Assembly: GCF_009762775.1 (NCBI RefSeq)
Contig: NZ_CP046401.1
Location: 5,902,001-5,966,000 of the forward strand
Source of the DNA: Maribellus comscasis
Lineage (GTDB): Bacteria > Bacteroidota > Bacteroidia > Bacteroidales > Prolixibacteraceae
Reading direction: 5' to 3'
Length of the DNA: 64,000 bases
Shown: positions 24,461-32,934 of the stretch, in pieces
Position numbering within the stretch: the first letter of the stretch is position 1
Layout: each line of letters starts with the position of its first letter
Made by a program: the position numbers and the translations under genes
Notes under the pieces: model-generated
Told to the model about the DNA's origin: nothing
The model's database searches: none
Seen by the model: the letters and a program-made list of their open reading frames with translations, nothing else

Positions 24461-25582
24461 TTATAATGAACCCTTTGTTGAAGGAAGTTCAAAGTTGAAA
24501 ATATCTCGTTTTATGGCCATTTTTATGGCTTTTGCAACCGCTTTAAAAATAGCTTCTATTTTGTGATGCTCATTTGTTCCTTCTGCTTTAATATTCAAGT
24601 TTGAAAGCGAAGCGTCGGAAAATGATTTGAAAAAATGTATAAACATTTCGGTGGGCATGTCGCCTACTTTTTCACGTTTGAATTCGGTGTCCCATATTAA
24701 CCAGGGGCGGCCGCCAAAATCAATCGCTGCCATTGCCAGACAATCATCCATTGGCAAACAGAAACCGTAACGTTCCATGCCTAATTTGTTGCCGATTACT
24801 TTTTTAAAAGCTTCTCCCAAAGCCAAACCTGTGTCTTCAATTGTATGGTGTTCATCTACTTCCAAATCGCCTTTTACCTGAATTGTCAGATCTGCGCCTG
24901 AGTGCCGTCCGATTTGATTCAGCATGTGATCAAAAAAGTTCAGCCCTGTTGAAATATTCGAAACACCCGAACCGTCAAGATTTAATTCAACAAAAACGTC
25001 GGTTTCTTTGGTTGTACGTTTTACTGTTGCTGTTCTTTGAGGAGCGGCAACGCAAGCGTAAATATCATCCCAGTCGTCAGAGATTAATACACAGGTATTG
25101 GTCAATTTTTGTTTTTCCAATTCTTCAGATAATGAACCGTCGTTGATAAGGATTCCTTTGGCACCCAGGTTTTTTGCCAGTTGGATGTCGGTCAAGCGGT
25201 CGCCAATTACAAAACTGTTGGCTAAATCATAATCGCCTTCCATGTATTTTGTCAGCATCCCGGTTCCGGGTTTTCGCGTATTTAAATTATCGTGCGGAAA
25301 ACTTCTGTCAATGCAAATATCATCAAAAACAACACCTTCTCCTTCAAAAGCCTTCAGAATAAAATTATGCACCGGCCAGAATGTATCTTCAGGAAAAGAG
25401 TCGGTTCCCAATCCATCCTGATTGGTCACCATCACCAAATCGTAATCGAGATTTTCACGAATAAAATGCATATTCCGAAAAACTCCGGGCAAAAATCCCA
25501 GTTTTGAAAACGAATCAATTTGTTCGTCTTCTGTTTCAAAATTTAGTGTCCCGTCACGGTCTATAAATAGTACTTTTTTCAT
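24461..25582 (-). CDS. hisB: Bifunctional histidinol-phosphatase / imidazoleglycerol-phosphate dehydratase
   Basis: A 373-residue fusion. The N-terminal HAD phosphatase (DRDGTLN nucleophile, TNQDG, GDRLTDI; about 1-165) removes phosphate from histidinol phosphate. The C-terminal dehydratase (about 180-373) has the paired metal motifs [16 protein letters not shown] and [12 protein letters not shown]. The zinc loop of the E. coli phosphatase (C-P-H then C-D-C) is not conserved: here it reads ICIDRSFPH and NLNTRKP. The enzyme thus performs the sixth and eighth steps of the pathway. Confidence 0.95.
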   Translation of the reverse strand: MKKVLFIDRDGTLNFETEDEQIDSFSKLGFLPGVFRNMHFIRENLDYDLVMVTNQDGLGTDSFPEDTFWPVHNFILKAFEGEGVVFDDICIDRSFPHDNLNTRKPGTGMLTKYMEGDYDLANSFVIGDRLTDIQLAKNLGAKGILINDGSLSEELEKQKLTNTCVLISDDWDDIYACVAAPQRTATVKRTTKETDVFVELNLDGSGVSNISTGLNFFDHMLNQIGRHSGADLTIQVKGDLEVDEHHTIEDTGLALGEAFKKVIGNKLGMERYGFCLPMDDCLAMAAIDFGGRPWLIWDTEFKREKVGDMPTEMFIHFFKSFSDASLSNLNIKAEGTNEHHKIEAIFKAVAKAIKMAIKRDIFNFELPSTKGSL

Positions 25583-25605
25583 GCTGATTTTATCTCTTTT
25601 TCAAA

Positions 25606-26637
25606 TTAGATCAATTCTTTAAACGCTGTTAACAAAGTTTCATTTTCTGAAGAGGAGCCAATTGTAATTCGTAAACTGTCATCACACAGATGTACATTTG
25701 ATCGGTTTCTAACGATTATCCCTCGTTCAACAAGATAGTGATATATTCCTTTGGCATCGTGCATTTTAATCAACAGAAAATTTGCATCGGATGGATATAC
25801 CTGAATTACAAACGGGAAACCTTTTAATAAATCAGCCATTTTAGCACGTTCGGCAATTAGTAGTTTTCCCCATTTTTTTACTTCTTCCGTTTTTTCAACC
25901 AGCTCCAACGCTTTTGTTTGCGTTAGAATATTCAGGTTGTACGGATACTTAATTTTATTCAGAATATTCACAATCTCGACAGATGCAAAGGCCATTCCCA
26001 ACCGAATTCCGGCCATTCCCCAGGCTTTTGAAAAAGTCTGTAAAATTACGAGGTTGGCATTTTCGTTGAGTTTTGGAAGAAACGATTTTCCCGGAGCGAA
26101 ATCAATGTAGGCTTCGTCCAGAACGACAATTCCGTCAAACCAATCAATTACTTTCTGAATTTTTTCTGCGTCAAGACTGTTTCCTGTCGGGTTATTGGGC
26201 GAGCAAAGGAAAATTAGTTTTGTATCTGGATTTACAGTTTCGAGAATCGCGTCAACATTAATTTCAAAATCCTCCGTCAGCGACACTTTTTTAACTTCTA
26301 CATTGTTAATACCGGCTGCTACCTCGTACATTCCGTAAGTCGGATTGAAAGTGATAATATTATCGGTTCCCGGCTCGCAAAAGGCGCGGATTAATAAATC
26401 GATAGGTTCGTCGCTTCCGTTTCCTAAAAAAATATTTTCAGGAGTGATGTTCTTAATTTTTGAAATTTTTTGTTTAAGCTCTCTTTGCAGTGGGTCAGGA
26501 TAACGATTGTAGGGCTCGTTAAAAGGGTTTTCGTTTGCGTCGAGAAAAACCATGGCTTCGCCGGCATATTCGTCTCTTGCTGACGAATAAGGTTTTAACT
26601 CAGCTATATTTTTTCGAAGTAGTTTATTTAAATTCAT
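25606..26637 (-). CDS. hisC: Histidinol-phosphate aminotransferase
   Basis: A 343-residue class I/II PLP aminotransferase. GNGSDEPIDLLIRAF binds the cofactor phosphate, NNPTGNSL and LDEAYIDF carry the Asn and Asp of the PLP site, and TFSKAWGMAGIRLG holds the PLP lysine. It converts imidazole acetol phosphate to histidinol phosphate. It lies between hisD and hisB; 23 bases separate it from hisB. Confidence 0.95.
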   Translation of the reverse strand: MNLNKLLRKNIAELKPYSSARDEYAGEAMVFLDANENPFNEPYNRYPDPLQRELKQKISKIKNITPENIFLGNGSDEPIDLLIRAFCEPGTDNIITFNPTYGMYEVAAGINNVEVKKVSLTEDFEINVDAILETVNPDTKLIFLCSPNNPTGNSLDAEKIQKVIDWFDGIVVLDEAYIDFAPGKSFLPKLNENANLVILQTFSKAWGMAGIRLGMAFASVEIVNILNKIKYPYNLNILTQTKALELVEKTEEVKKWGKLLIAERAKMADLLKGFPFVIQVYPSDANFLLIKMHDAKGIYHYLVERGIIVRNRSNVHLCDDSLRITIGSSSENETLLTAFKELI

Positions 26638-26709
26638 TTCTTAATTGTTGGTTTCGCCTCTACCAGGTTAATAGTTTCGGCATTTTTGGTTTATGTTTTT
26701 TTAATTTCT

Positions 26710-26764
26710 GAAACAAGTTCAGAATGACGAGCTTTATTAACTTTCGTCATGCTGAATTCATTTC
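26710..26764. repeat. Long imperfect palindrome (REP-like) between hisD and hisC
   Basis: The left arm (26710-26730) and right arm (26744-26764) are 21 bases each and complementary at about 17 positions; the match continues for several bases outside. The arm core TCGTCATnCTGAA...TTTCAG is a familiar dispersed intergenic repeat type in Bacteroidota. It may stabilise or attenuate the his transcript at this point. Confidence 0.65.
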
Positions 26765-26805
26765 AGCATCTTATTTTTATTATCTTTTTTTTGTTCAAAG
26801 AAACC

Positions 26806-28092
26806 TTACTCGTTTAAGTTTTTTAACCGCAGAGTTACCGCATTTTTGTGTGCCTCAAGCTCTTCTGCTGCAGCCATCTTCTGAATTGCCGGGCCAATAT
26901 TTTTTAGCCCTTCTTCGGAAATTTCCTGAAACGTGATTTTTTTCAAAAAGCTATCGAGATTTACACCGCTATAGGAACGCGCCCAGCCGTTTGTTGGCAA
27001 GGTGTGGTTCGTTCCCGAAGCATAATCTCCTGCACTTTCAGGTGTGAGATTTCCCAGAAAAACAGAGCCTGCATTACTTATTCTTTCAGCCATTTCAATG
27101 TAATTGGCTGTACAAATAATTAAGTGTTCCGGTGCGTACTCGTTAATTAAATTGATTTGCTCGTTTTTGTTGGTTATTACAATTGCCACGCTGTTATCCA
27201 ATGCTTTTGCCGCAAATTGTTTTCTTGGCAATTTATCCAGTTGTATTTGAATTTCAGTCTGAACTTTTGTTACTAAATCTTCCGAATTTGCAACCAAAAT
27301 CACCTGGCTGTCAACGCCGTGTTCTGCTTGCGATAACAAATCAGAAGCAACAAAAGCCGGATTTGCAGTTTCGTCGGCAACAACCAAAACTTCCGACGGG
27401 CCGGCCGGCATATCGATGGAAACATTGTTCATGCTAACCAATTGTTTGGCTGCCATTACGTATTGATTTCCAGGACCAAAAATCTTGTAGGTTTTCGGAA
27501 CTGTTTCAGAACCGTAAGCCATGGCTCCAATTGCCTGAACACCTCCCAGTTTGAAAATTTTTGTTACGCCCGAAACTTTGGCCGCATACAAAATGGCCGG
27601 GTGGATTTTCCCTTCTTTGTTGGGTGGCGAGCACAAAACAATTTCTTTGCAACCTGCAATTTGCGCCGGAAGTGCCAACATTAAAACCGTTGAAAATAGT
27701 GGTGCTGTGCCTCCCGGAATATATAATCCAACTTTTTCGATGGCAACTGCTTTTTGCCAGCAGGTAACACCCGGAGTTGTTTCCAGTTTTTTTAATTCGG
27801 GTTTTTGTGCCGCATGAAATTTTGATATGTTTTCTGAAGCAAGTTGAATGGCTGATTTTAGTTCTGTATCAACCAATTGTTCTGCTTCATTTATTTCTTC
27901 TTCTGAAACTGAAAACGATTCCAGTTGCACATCGTCAAATTTTTGGGTGAATTCACGGAGCGCTTCATCACCACGGCTTTTTATTTCGTCTAAAACTGAC
28001 TGAACCCTTGTGTGAAGTTCTGAAACATCAATAAGTGGACGTTTCAAAATCTCGGGCCAGTCCTTTTTATCCGGATTTATGAATGTTTTCAT
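26806..28092 (-). CDS. hisD: Histidinol dehydrogenase
   Basis: A 428-residue NAD-dependent zinc enzyme that oxidises histidinol to histidine in two steps. Recognised by GLYIPGGTAPLFSTVLM, the FGPGNQYV segment, DMPAGPSEVLV, the zinc/catalytic LLSQAEHGVDSQ and EYAPEHL, and the C-terminal NHTLPTNGWAR. Length is normal for the family. It follows hisG by about 90 bases, a gap with two copies of GCCTTCCAGCT. Confidence 0.96.
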   Translation of the reverse strand: MKTFINPDKKDWPEILKRPLIDVSELHTRVQSVLDEIKSRGDEALREFTQKFDDVQLESFSVSEEEINEAEQLVDTELKSAIQLASENISKFHAAQKPELKKLETTPGVTCWQKAVAIEKVGLYIPGGTAPLFSTVLMLALPAQIAGCKEIVLCSPPNKEGKIHPAILYAAKVSGVTKIFKLGGVQAIGAMAYGSETVPKTYKIFGPGNQYVMAAKQLVSMNNVSIDMPAGPSEVLVVADETANPAFVASDLLSQAEHGVDSQVILVANSEDLVTKVQTEIQIQLDKLPRKQFAAKALDNSVAIVITNKNEQINLINEYAPEHLIICTANYIEMAERISNAGSVFLGNLTPESAGDYASGTNHTLPTNGWARSYSGVNLDSFLKKITFQEISEEGLKNIGPAIQKMAAAEELEAHKNAVTLRLKNLNE

Positions 28093-28181
28093 AATATTTG
28101 TCGTTGTTGTTGTAATTGAAATCAGCTACAACTTTTAACTTACTGAAGCCTTCCAGCTCTTGTCTTCAGCCTTCCAGCTTC

Positions 28182-29042
28182 CTAAAATATCATCTTTTCA
28201 ATCGGAACCACTAAAATTCCTTCCGCACCGGCTTTTTTTAGTTTTCCGATAATTTCCCAGAAATCATCTTCTTCAATTACCGAGTGCATCGAACTCCATC
28301 CTTCCTGTGCCAAAGGTACAACAGTTGGGCTTTTCATGCCGGGTAAAAGTGCAGCAATTTCCTGAATTTTATCGTTTGGCGAGTTCAGCAAAATGTATTT
28401 TTTCCCAACTGCACGCTGAACCGATTCCATCCGGAAAATGAATTCATCCAGAATTTCCTGTTTTTCCTTTGCCAGATTTGGAGCTGCAATCAGAACTGCT
28501 TCCGAGTGAATAACTACCTCCACTTCTTTTAAACGGTTGCTGATAAGTGTTGACCCCGAGCTTACAATATCAAAAATAGCATCAGCCAAACCAATTCCCG
28601 GAGCAATTTCCACAGAGCCGGTAATCACGTGAATGTCAGCCTGAATATTGTTTTCGTTTAGCCACTTTTTCAGAATAACGGGGTAGGAGGTAGCAATTTT
28701 TTTTCCGTTGAAAAACTCAGGCCCTGTGTATTCCAGCGATTTTGGAATAGCCAGCGAAAGCCGGCATTTGCTAAAACCTAAACGTTTAACAATCACCACG
28801 TTTTCTTCTTTTTCGAGCATTTCATTTTCACCCACAACACCAATGTCAGCAACGCCATCGGCAACGGTTTGGGGAATGTCATCGTCGCGAAGAAACAGGG
28901 CATCCATTGGAAAGTTTTTGGCTGAAGCAACCAATGTCCGTCTTCCCATCGATAACGAAACCCCGGTTTCTTTGATGAGCTGCATCGAGTCTTCGTTTAA
29001 TCGTCCTTTTGTCTGAATCGCAATTTTAAGTCTGTTTTCCAT
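28182..29042 (-). CDS. hisG: ATP phosphoribosyltransferase, long form
   Basis: A 286-residue long-form HisG: the catalytic domain (RLKIAIQTKGRL..., GVVGENEML, GSVEIAPGIGLADAIFDIVSSGSTL) and a C-terminal ACT-like domain (from about 215) for feedback inhibition by histidine. It commits PRPP and ATP to the pathway. A longer frame runs to 29183 but passes through the attenuator hairpin, so I choose the ATG at 29042. First structural gene of the operon, downstream of a histidine-rich leader peptide. Confidence 0.96.
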   Translation of the reverse strand: MENRLKIAIQTKGRLNEDSMQLIKETGVSLSMGRRTLVASAKNFPMDALFLRDDDIPQTVADGVADIGVVGENEMLEKEENVVIVKRLGFSKCRLSLAIPKSLEYTGPEFFNGKKIATSYPVILKKWLNENNIQADIHVITGSVEIAPGIGLADAIFDIVSSGSTLISNRLKEVEVVIHSEAVLIAAPNLAKEKQEILDEFIFRMESVQRAVGKKYILLNSPNDKIQEIAALLPGMKSPTVVPLAQEGWSSMHSVIEEDDFWEIIGKLKKAGAEGILVVPIEKMIF

Positions 29043-29110
29043 TTTTATAATTTCTAATAATTTGTTTCTTTCAAATGGCCTTTCCTTTTTGGGTAGGTTG
29101 GAGAGGCTCC

Positions 29111-29147
29111 AAAAATAAAAAAGGCCTGCCTTTTCTGGCAAGCCTTT
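29111..29147 (-). terminator. Attenuator terminator of the his operon
   Basis: On the minus strand AAGGCTTGCC (29146-29137) pairs with GGCAGGCCTT (29130-29121), with one G-U pair, followed by TTTTTATTTTT. It stands between the leader peptide and hisG, as an attenuator should. Confidence 0.8.
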
Positions 29148-29183
29148 CCGTAAAATATCTTTTGTTAAGATTGGACAATACAA

Positions 29184-29252
29184 TTACGACCTACCAGATG
29201 ATTGGTTAATCCCATGATGGCCGTGATGTCCGAATCTTGTGTACATAATCAT
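29184..29252 (-). CDS. Histidine-rich leader peptide of the his operon
   Basis: A 22-codon ORF starting ATGATTATGTAC and encoding ...FGHHGHHGIN..., four histidines in six codons, ending in TAA 37 bases before the attenuator stem. When histidyl-tRNA is scarce a ribosome stalled here would let an alternative RNA structure form and transcription continue. The bases CCTACC, seen at both 29190-29195 and (as complement) at 29092-29098, could pair around the terminator. A second ATG at codon 3 is an alternative start. Too short for normal gene callers. Confidence 0.75.
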   Translation of the reverse strand: MIMYTRFGHHGHHGINQSSGRS

Positions 29253-29264
29253 TTTTGTTTGTTG

Positions 29265-29296
29265 CAAGTATAAGGATTAATTTGAATTTCGCCAAA
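29265..29296 (-). promoter_or_regulatory. Probable his operon promoter
   Basis: Minus-strand TTTG (top-strand CAAA at 29293-29296) and TATACTTG (CAAGTATA at 29265-29272), 20 bases apart, match TTTG/TAnnTTTG with one mismatch. The start site would fall just before the leader peptide. Confidence 0.5.
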
Positions 29297-29348
29297 GCGC
29301 ACCGATTTTTATTTTATTTCATAAGATAAAGTTTACGTTCTTTTTTAT

Positions 29349-29379
29349 TTTGAAAAATGCAATCGATTGCATACATTTG
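29349..29379 (+). promoter_or_regulatory. GH105 promoter with LacI-type operator
   Basis: TTTG (29349-29352) and TACATTTG (29372-29379) are 19 bases apart, an ideal Bacteroidota promoter. Between them lies a perfect 16-bp palindrome, ATGCAATCGATTGCAT (29357-29372), with the central CG typical of LacI/GalR-family operators. A bound repressor would block the promoter. The transcript would have an untranslated leader of about 100 bases. Confidence 0.7.
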
Positions 29380-29486
29380 TCAGGTTGTACATTAAGGTGT
29401 AGTTTGGTCACTTGTAAAATCTTTAAAATCAGCATGAAATATTAAGATAAATTATAAATCAAAATTAAAAACTAATTATTACTCAC

Positions 29487-30593
29487 ATGAATAAACTGAT
29501 TACGACTTTACTTGTTTTCTGTATTTTAACAGGAACCGCATTTGCTCAGAAGGAAGGAAATGAAAAGCTTTTTAAGGATTCGTACATAAAGAAAACGATG
29601 AAAAAAGCCCTCAGTTGGCAATTAAAAAATCCAAAACATGAATTGTACGACTGGACTAACGGAGCATTTTATGCCGGTGTTTTTGCTGCTTATGAAACAA
29701 CTGGCTCAAAAAAGATATGGAAAGCCATGGAAGAAATGGGAGAGGCCAACGAATGGAAGGCGGGACCGCGGCTTCATCATGCGGACGACCATGCAATTTG
29801 TCAAACTTACATTGATATGTACCGGATTTCAGGAGACAGAAAGATGATTCAGCCTTTTATTGAAACGATGGATGAGTTTATGGTTACACCCTACGAAACA
29901 GGGGATATCAGGAAATGTACATGGTGGTGGTGCGATGCACTCTTTATGGGCCCTGCTGCTTTTGTAAAGCTGGGAGAAACTTTAGATGATGATAAATATT
30001 TGAAACTTAATGATAAACTTTTTAAAGAGTGTTACGATTTATTGTACGACAAAGAAGAGCATTTGTATGCCCGCGATATTCGTTATAAATGGGACGAACC
30101 TGGAATTGAAGTGATAAAAGAAAGTAATGGAGAGAAAATATTCTGGTCGCGAGGAAACGGCTGGGTAATGGGAGGACTGGTGCGTGTGTTGCAGGAATTA
30201 CCCAAAGATTATCCAACACGCGATTTTTATATTCAGAATTTTAAAGAAATGGCGGCGAAAATTATTTCAATTCAACAAGAAGATGGTTTGTGGAAAGCCA
30301 GTTTGTTGGATCCGGAAGCGTATCCCGGAGGTGAAGCCAGCGGCTCAGGTTTTTATACCTATGCACTTGCCTGGGGAATTAACAACGGTATTCTGGACAA
30401 AGAAAAATATTTACCGGCAGTTGAAAAAGCATGGGTTGGAATGAATTCGTTGATTCAACCCGACGGACATGTTGGTTGGGTACAGCCCATTGGCGCCGAT
30501 CCGCGTAAAAACTTTTCAGCCGATAGTTGGGAAGTATACGGAACCGGGGCGTTTTTACTTGCAGGGAGCGAGGTTATCAAATTAAAACCATAG
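29487..30593 (+). CDS. GH105 unsaturated glucuronyl/rhamnogalacturonyl hydrolase
   Basis: A 368-residue secreted enzyme: signal peptide (TLLVFCILTGTAFAQ) and an (alpha/alpha)6 barrel. Active-site signatures are HHADDHAICQTY and TWWWCDALFMGP, plus WSRGNGWVMGGL and GGEASGSGFYTYAL. Family GH105 removes the unsaturated uronic acid left by polysaccharide lyases, from rhamnogalacturonan or ulvan-type chains. It is alone behind a LacI-type operator; no lyase or SusCD pair is nearby. Confidence 0.92.
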   Translation: MNKLITTLLVFCILTGTAFAQKEGNEKLFKDSYIKKTMKKALSWQLKNPKHELYDWTNGAFYAGVFAAYETTGSKKIWKAMEEMGEANEWKAGPRLHHADDHAICQTYIDMYRISGDRKMIQPFIETMDEFMVTPYETGDIRKCTWWWCDALFMGPAAFVKLGETLDDDKYLKLNDKLFKECYDLLYDKEEHLYARDIRYKWDEPGIEVIKESNGEKIFWSRGNGWVMGGLVRVLQELPKDYPTRDFYIQNFKEMAAKIISIQQEDGLWKASLLDPEAYPGGEASGSGFYTYALAWGINNGILDKEKYLPAVEKAWVGMNSLIQPDGHVGWVQPIGADPRKNFSADSWEVYGTGAFLLAGSEVIKLKP

Positions 30594-30604
30594 AGTAATT
30601 TTAT

Positions 30605-30637
30605 AAAAAGAGGCTCCGATTCGGAGCCTTTTTTTAT
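30605..30637. terminator. Bidirectional terminator after GH105
   Basis: AGGCTCCGA (30611-30619) pairs with TCGGAGCCT (30621-30629), with A run before and T run after. It overlaps the stop codon of the convergent small gene. Confidence 0.85.
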
Positions 30638-31002
30638 TCTGTTTTTTCAGCCTTTAAATCAATTTTTCCATCGGGAGTATCTACAGAACCAGCCATTTTT
30701 TTACCGTCGATTTTGGCTTCTATTCCAATATAGCCACCTTCTACATAAAGTCCGCATTTTAATGTTTCGTCTTCAAAAGCAATTTTTGTCATTTGGGCTT
30801 TTGAACCATCATTAAATTGAACTTCGCCGGCCAACTCTCCTTCTTTTTCAGAAAAAACCAGTGTTCCTTTTTCATATCCGTATGGTGCTGAGGCAACTTC
30901 ATATTTCCATTTTCCAAGAATGTCTTTTTTCCTGGTTTGAGGAGCCGCATTTAATGTCGCCGTAAATGCAGCAAGTAGTGTGAAAATGAGTAATTTTTTC
31001 AT
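30634..31002 (-). CDS. Small secreted protein of unknown function
   Basis: A 122-residue protein with a signal peptide (LLAAFTATLNAA). The rest is a compact beta-rich fold with repeated patterns such as ILGKWKYEVASAPYGYEKGTLVF, VQFNDGSKAQM and VDTPDGKIDL, resembling lipocalin-like or DUF-type secreted proteins of Bacteroidota. No catalytic residues are recognisable. It stands alone between two convergently or separately transcribed genes. Confidence 0.7.
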   Translation of the reverse strand: MKKLLIFTLLAAFTATLNAAPQTRKKDILGKWKYEVASAPYGYEKGTLVFSEKEGELAGEVQFNDGSKAQMTKIAFEDETLKCGLYVEGGYIGIEAKIDGKKMAGSVDTPDGKIDLKAEKTE

Positions 31003-31117
31003 GCTTTAATAGTTTAGTTTGAAATTAAATTTAATGGTTTGAAGATAGGAATAAGTATTTTTATTTTAAAACGATTTGGAAAAATTAGTTGAAATATAAT
31101 CGTTGTGTTTCAAATGT

Positions 31118-31738
31118 TTAGTCGAAGTATGCTTCGTTTCTTTCTCCTTTGTAGAATTCAAACATCATTTTTAAAACGGTGATATTATTTCGCGGATTTG
31201 AAAGTTCAGGGAGTTCGTTTTCTGCAAACCATCCCACATCCTTTGTTTCGGAACCCGTTGAGATGTTATCGCCAAGCTTTTCGCACAGAAGAAATATTTT
31301 ATAAACATATTCAAAAGCGGGAGGCATTCCTTGTTTTTGTTTGTCGATTACGGCAAGTAACCTCGTTGCTTTTACAGCTAATCCGGCCTCTTCCATACAC
31401 TCTTTTTCGGCTACTTCTTTTGGGCTGTAACTTACATCAGACCATCCACCTGGCATGGCCCAGCAGTTGTCAGCTTTTTCCTGAACCAGTAAAATCTTAC
31501 CGGTCTCATTAAAAACGACAGCTCTGACATCAACTTTTGGAGTTTTGTAACCGTCTTTTTCTTCAATTACCGGAATAATTTTTTCGATTGGTGTATCTGT
31601 CATTTTTTCGAGTATTTCCAGACTGATCTGCCTGAGTTCTTCATAGCGTTCCCGGTCAAAAGTATTTTCTGAAAATTCAAGACCAATCTCGGCCAGTGTT
31701 TGTACTCGTTTTACTTTTTCAAAATAGAAAGAATTCAT
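31118..31738 (-). CDS. Nudix hydrolase with N-terminal helical domain
   Basis: A 206-residue protein. A helical N-terminal domain (about 1-60) precedes a Nudix domain (about 68-195) with the box GGWSDVSYSPKEVAEKE followed by MEEAGL. The canonical RE is KE and the upstream acid is replaced, as in some ADP-ribose/UDP-sugar pyrophosphatase-like members. It probably hydrolyses a nucleoside diphosphate derivative. It follows the trans-sulfuration gene by 5 bases, so both share a transcript with nhaC. Confidence 0.82.
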   Translation of the reverse strand: MNSFYFEKVKRVQTLAEIGLEFSENTFDRERYEELRQISLEILEKMTDTPIEKIIPVIEEKDGYKTPKVDVRAVVFNETGKILLVQEKADNCWAMPGGWSDVSYSPKEVAEKECMEEAGLAVKATRLLAVIDKQKQGMPPAFEYVYKIFLLCEKLGDNISTGSETKDVGWFAENELPELSNPRNNITVLKMMFEFYKGERNEAYFD

Positions 31739-31743
31739 TTTTG

Positions 31744-32934
31744 TTATTTTATAGTGTTTAGCGCCAGGCTTAGATCCCCGATAAGATCGTCTGCATTTTC
31801 CAATCCCACAGATATGCGCATATCGCCCAGCGAGATTCCGAGCCTGTCGAATTGTTCAGGGCTTAGTTCTTTGAGGTAACTGATGGCCGGAGCATAAATC
31901 AAACTCTCGTGGCCTCCCCAGCTAACACCAATTTTAAAAATCTGCAGGCTGTTGAAAAAGGTTTTTATCTGCGATAAATCAGATGCTTTTAGTTTGAAAG
32001 ACATCAATCCGCTATAGCCTGACATTTGTTTTTTTGCTAATTGGTGTTGCGGAAAACTTTGTAATCCCGGATAATTTACCACAGCTACTTTGGCGTGTGC
32101 TTCCAGGAATTCAGCAACTTTTATGGCATTTTCCTGGTGTGCTTTCATTCGTAAGGGGAGTGTCCGCAAGCTGCGCATAAGCAGCCACGCCTCTATCGGG
32201 GCAATTTTTCCACCCAGTAATTCAAATTCATTTACAATAATACTATCTATTTCTTTGGCGCTGCCAACTATCAACCCGGCAACAACATCGGAATGTCCGC
32301 CAATATATTTTGAGCAGGAGTGAATTTCCAAATCGACACCCATTTCGAGCGGTTTCTGAAAGACAGGGCTTGCCCAGGTGTTGTCGATAATTGTTTTAAT
32401 ATCCCTTGATTTAGCCAGAATACAAATACTTTTTATATCCTGAATGCTGAAAATTGCAGAAGAGGGACTTTCCAGGTAAATCAGTTTTGTGTTCGGTTTT
32501 ATGGCATTTCTGAATTCTTCGACATCATTACCCGAAACAAAAGTGGTTTCAACCCCCATTTTCTTTTTTAAATAAACTGAAATTAAATTGTTGGCAGGCC
32601 CATAAATATTTTTAATGGCAATGATATGATCGCCGGCACTGATACAATGCATAACCGCGGCGGTAATTGCTGCCATCCCCGAAGCAAAAAGACGTGCTTT
32701 TTCGCCTCCGGCAAATTGGGCCAATTTTTTTTCTACAATATCTACTCCCGGATTTTTGCCCCGTGAATAAATGGCGGTATTGATGCGGTCATCAAAAGCT
32801 GCATCTATAGCTTCCCAGTTTTCGAATGTAAAAAGGGTATTTTGAAAAATGGGGGGAACAACAGCTCCTTCATATTTTTGTCGGTCTTCGGCAAAATGCG
32901 AGATCATGGTCTCCGGCTTCCAATTTTTATTCAT
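31744..32934 (-). CDS. PLP-dependent trans-sulfuration enzyme (Cys/Met metabolism)
   Basis: A 396-residue protein of the cystathionine gamma-synthase/methionine gamma-lyase family: ARLFASGMAAITAA, VIIDNTW-type cofactor Asp and HSCSKYIGGHSDVVAG with the PLP lysine. The substrate (cystathionine, methionine or O-acyl-homoserine) is undecided. I choose the ATG at 32934, which overlaps the end of the nhaC-type gene by 8 bases (ATGAATAA) and indicates translational coupling; the longer frame to 32997 lies wholly within that gene. Confidence 0.88.
   Translation of the reverse strand: MNKNWKPETMISHFAEDRQKYEGAVVPPIFQNTLFTFENWEAIDAAFDDRINTAIYSRGKNPGVDIVEKKLAQFAGGEKARLFASGMAAITAAVMHCISAGDHIIAIKNIYGPANNLISVYLKKKMGVETTFVSGNDVEEFRNAIKPNTKLIYLESPSSAIFSIQDIKSICILAKSRDIKTIIDNTWASPVFQKPLEMGVDLEIHSCSKYIGGHSDVVAGLIVGSAKEIDSIIVNEFELLGGKIAPIEAWLLMRSLRTLPLRMKAHQENAIKVAEFLEAHAKVAVVNYPGLQSFPQHQLAKKQMSGYSGLMSFKLKASDLSQIKTFFNSLQIFKIGVSWGGHESLIYAPAISYLKELSPEQFDRLGISLGDMRISVGLENADDLIGDLSLALNTIK

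Noticed and set aside
29043..29183. N-terminal extension of hisG
   Set aside because: The frame is open, but it passes through the attenuator hairpin and the added residues have no HisG similarity; the ATG at 29042 matches the family start.
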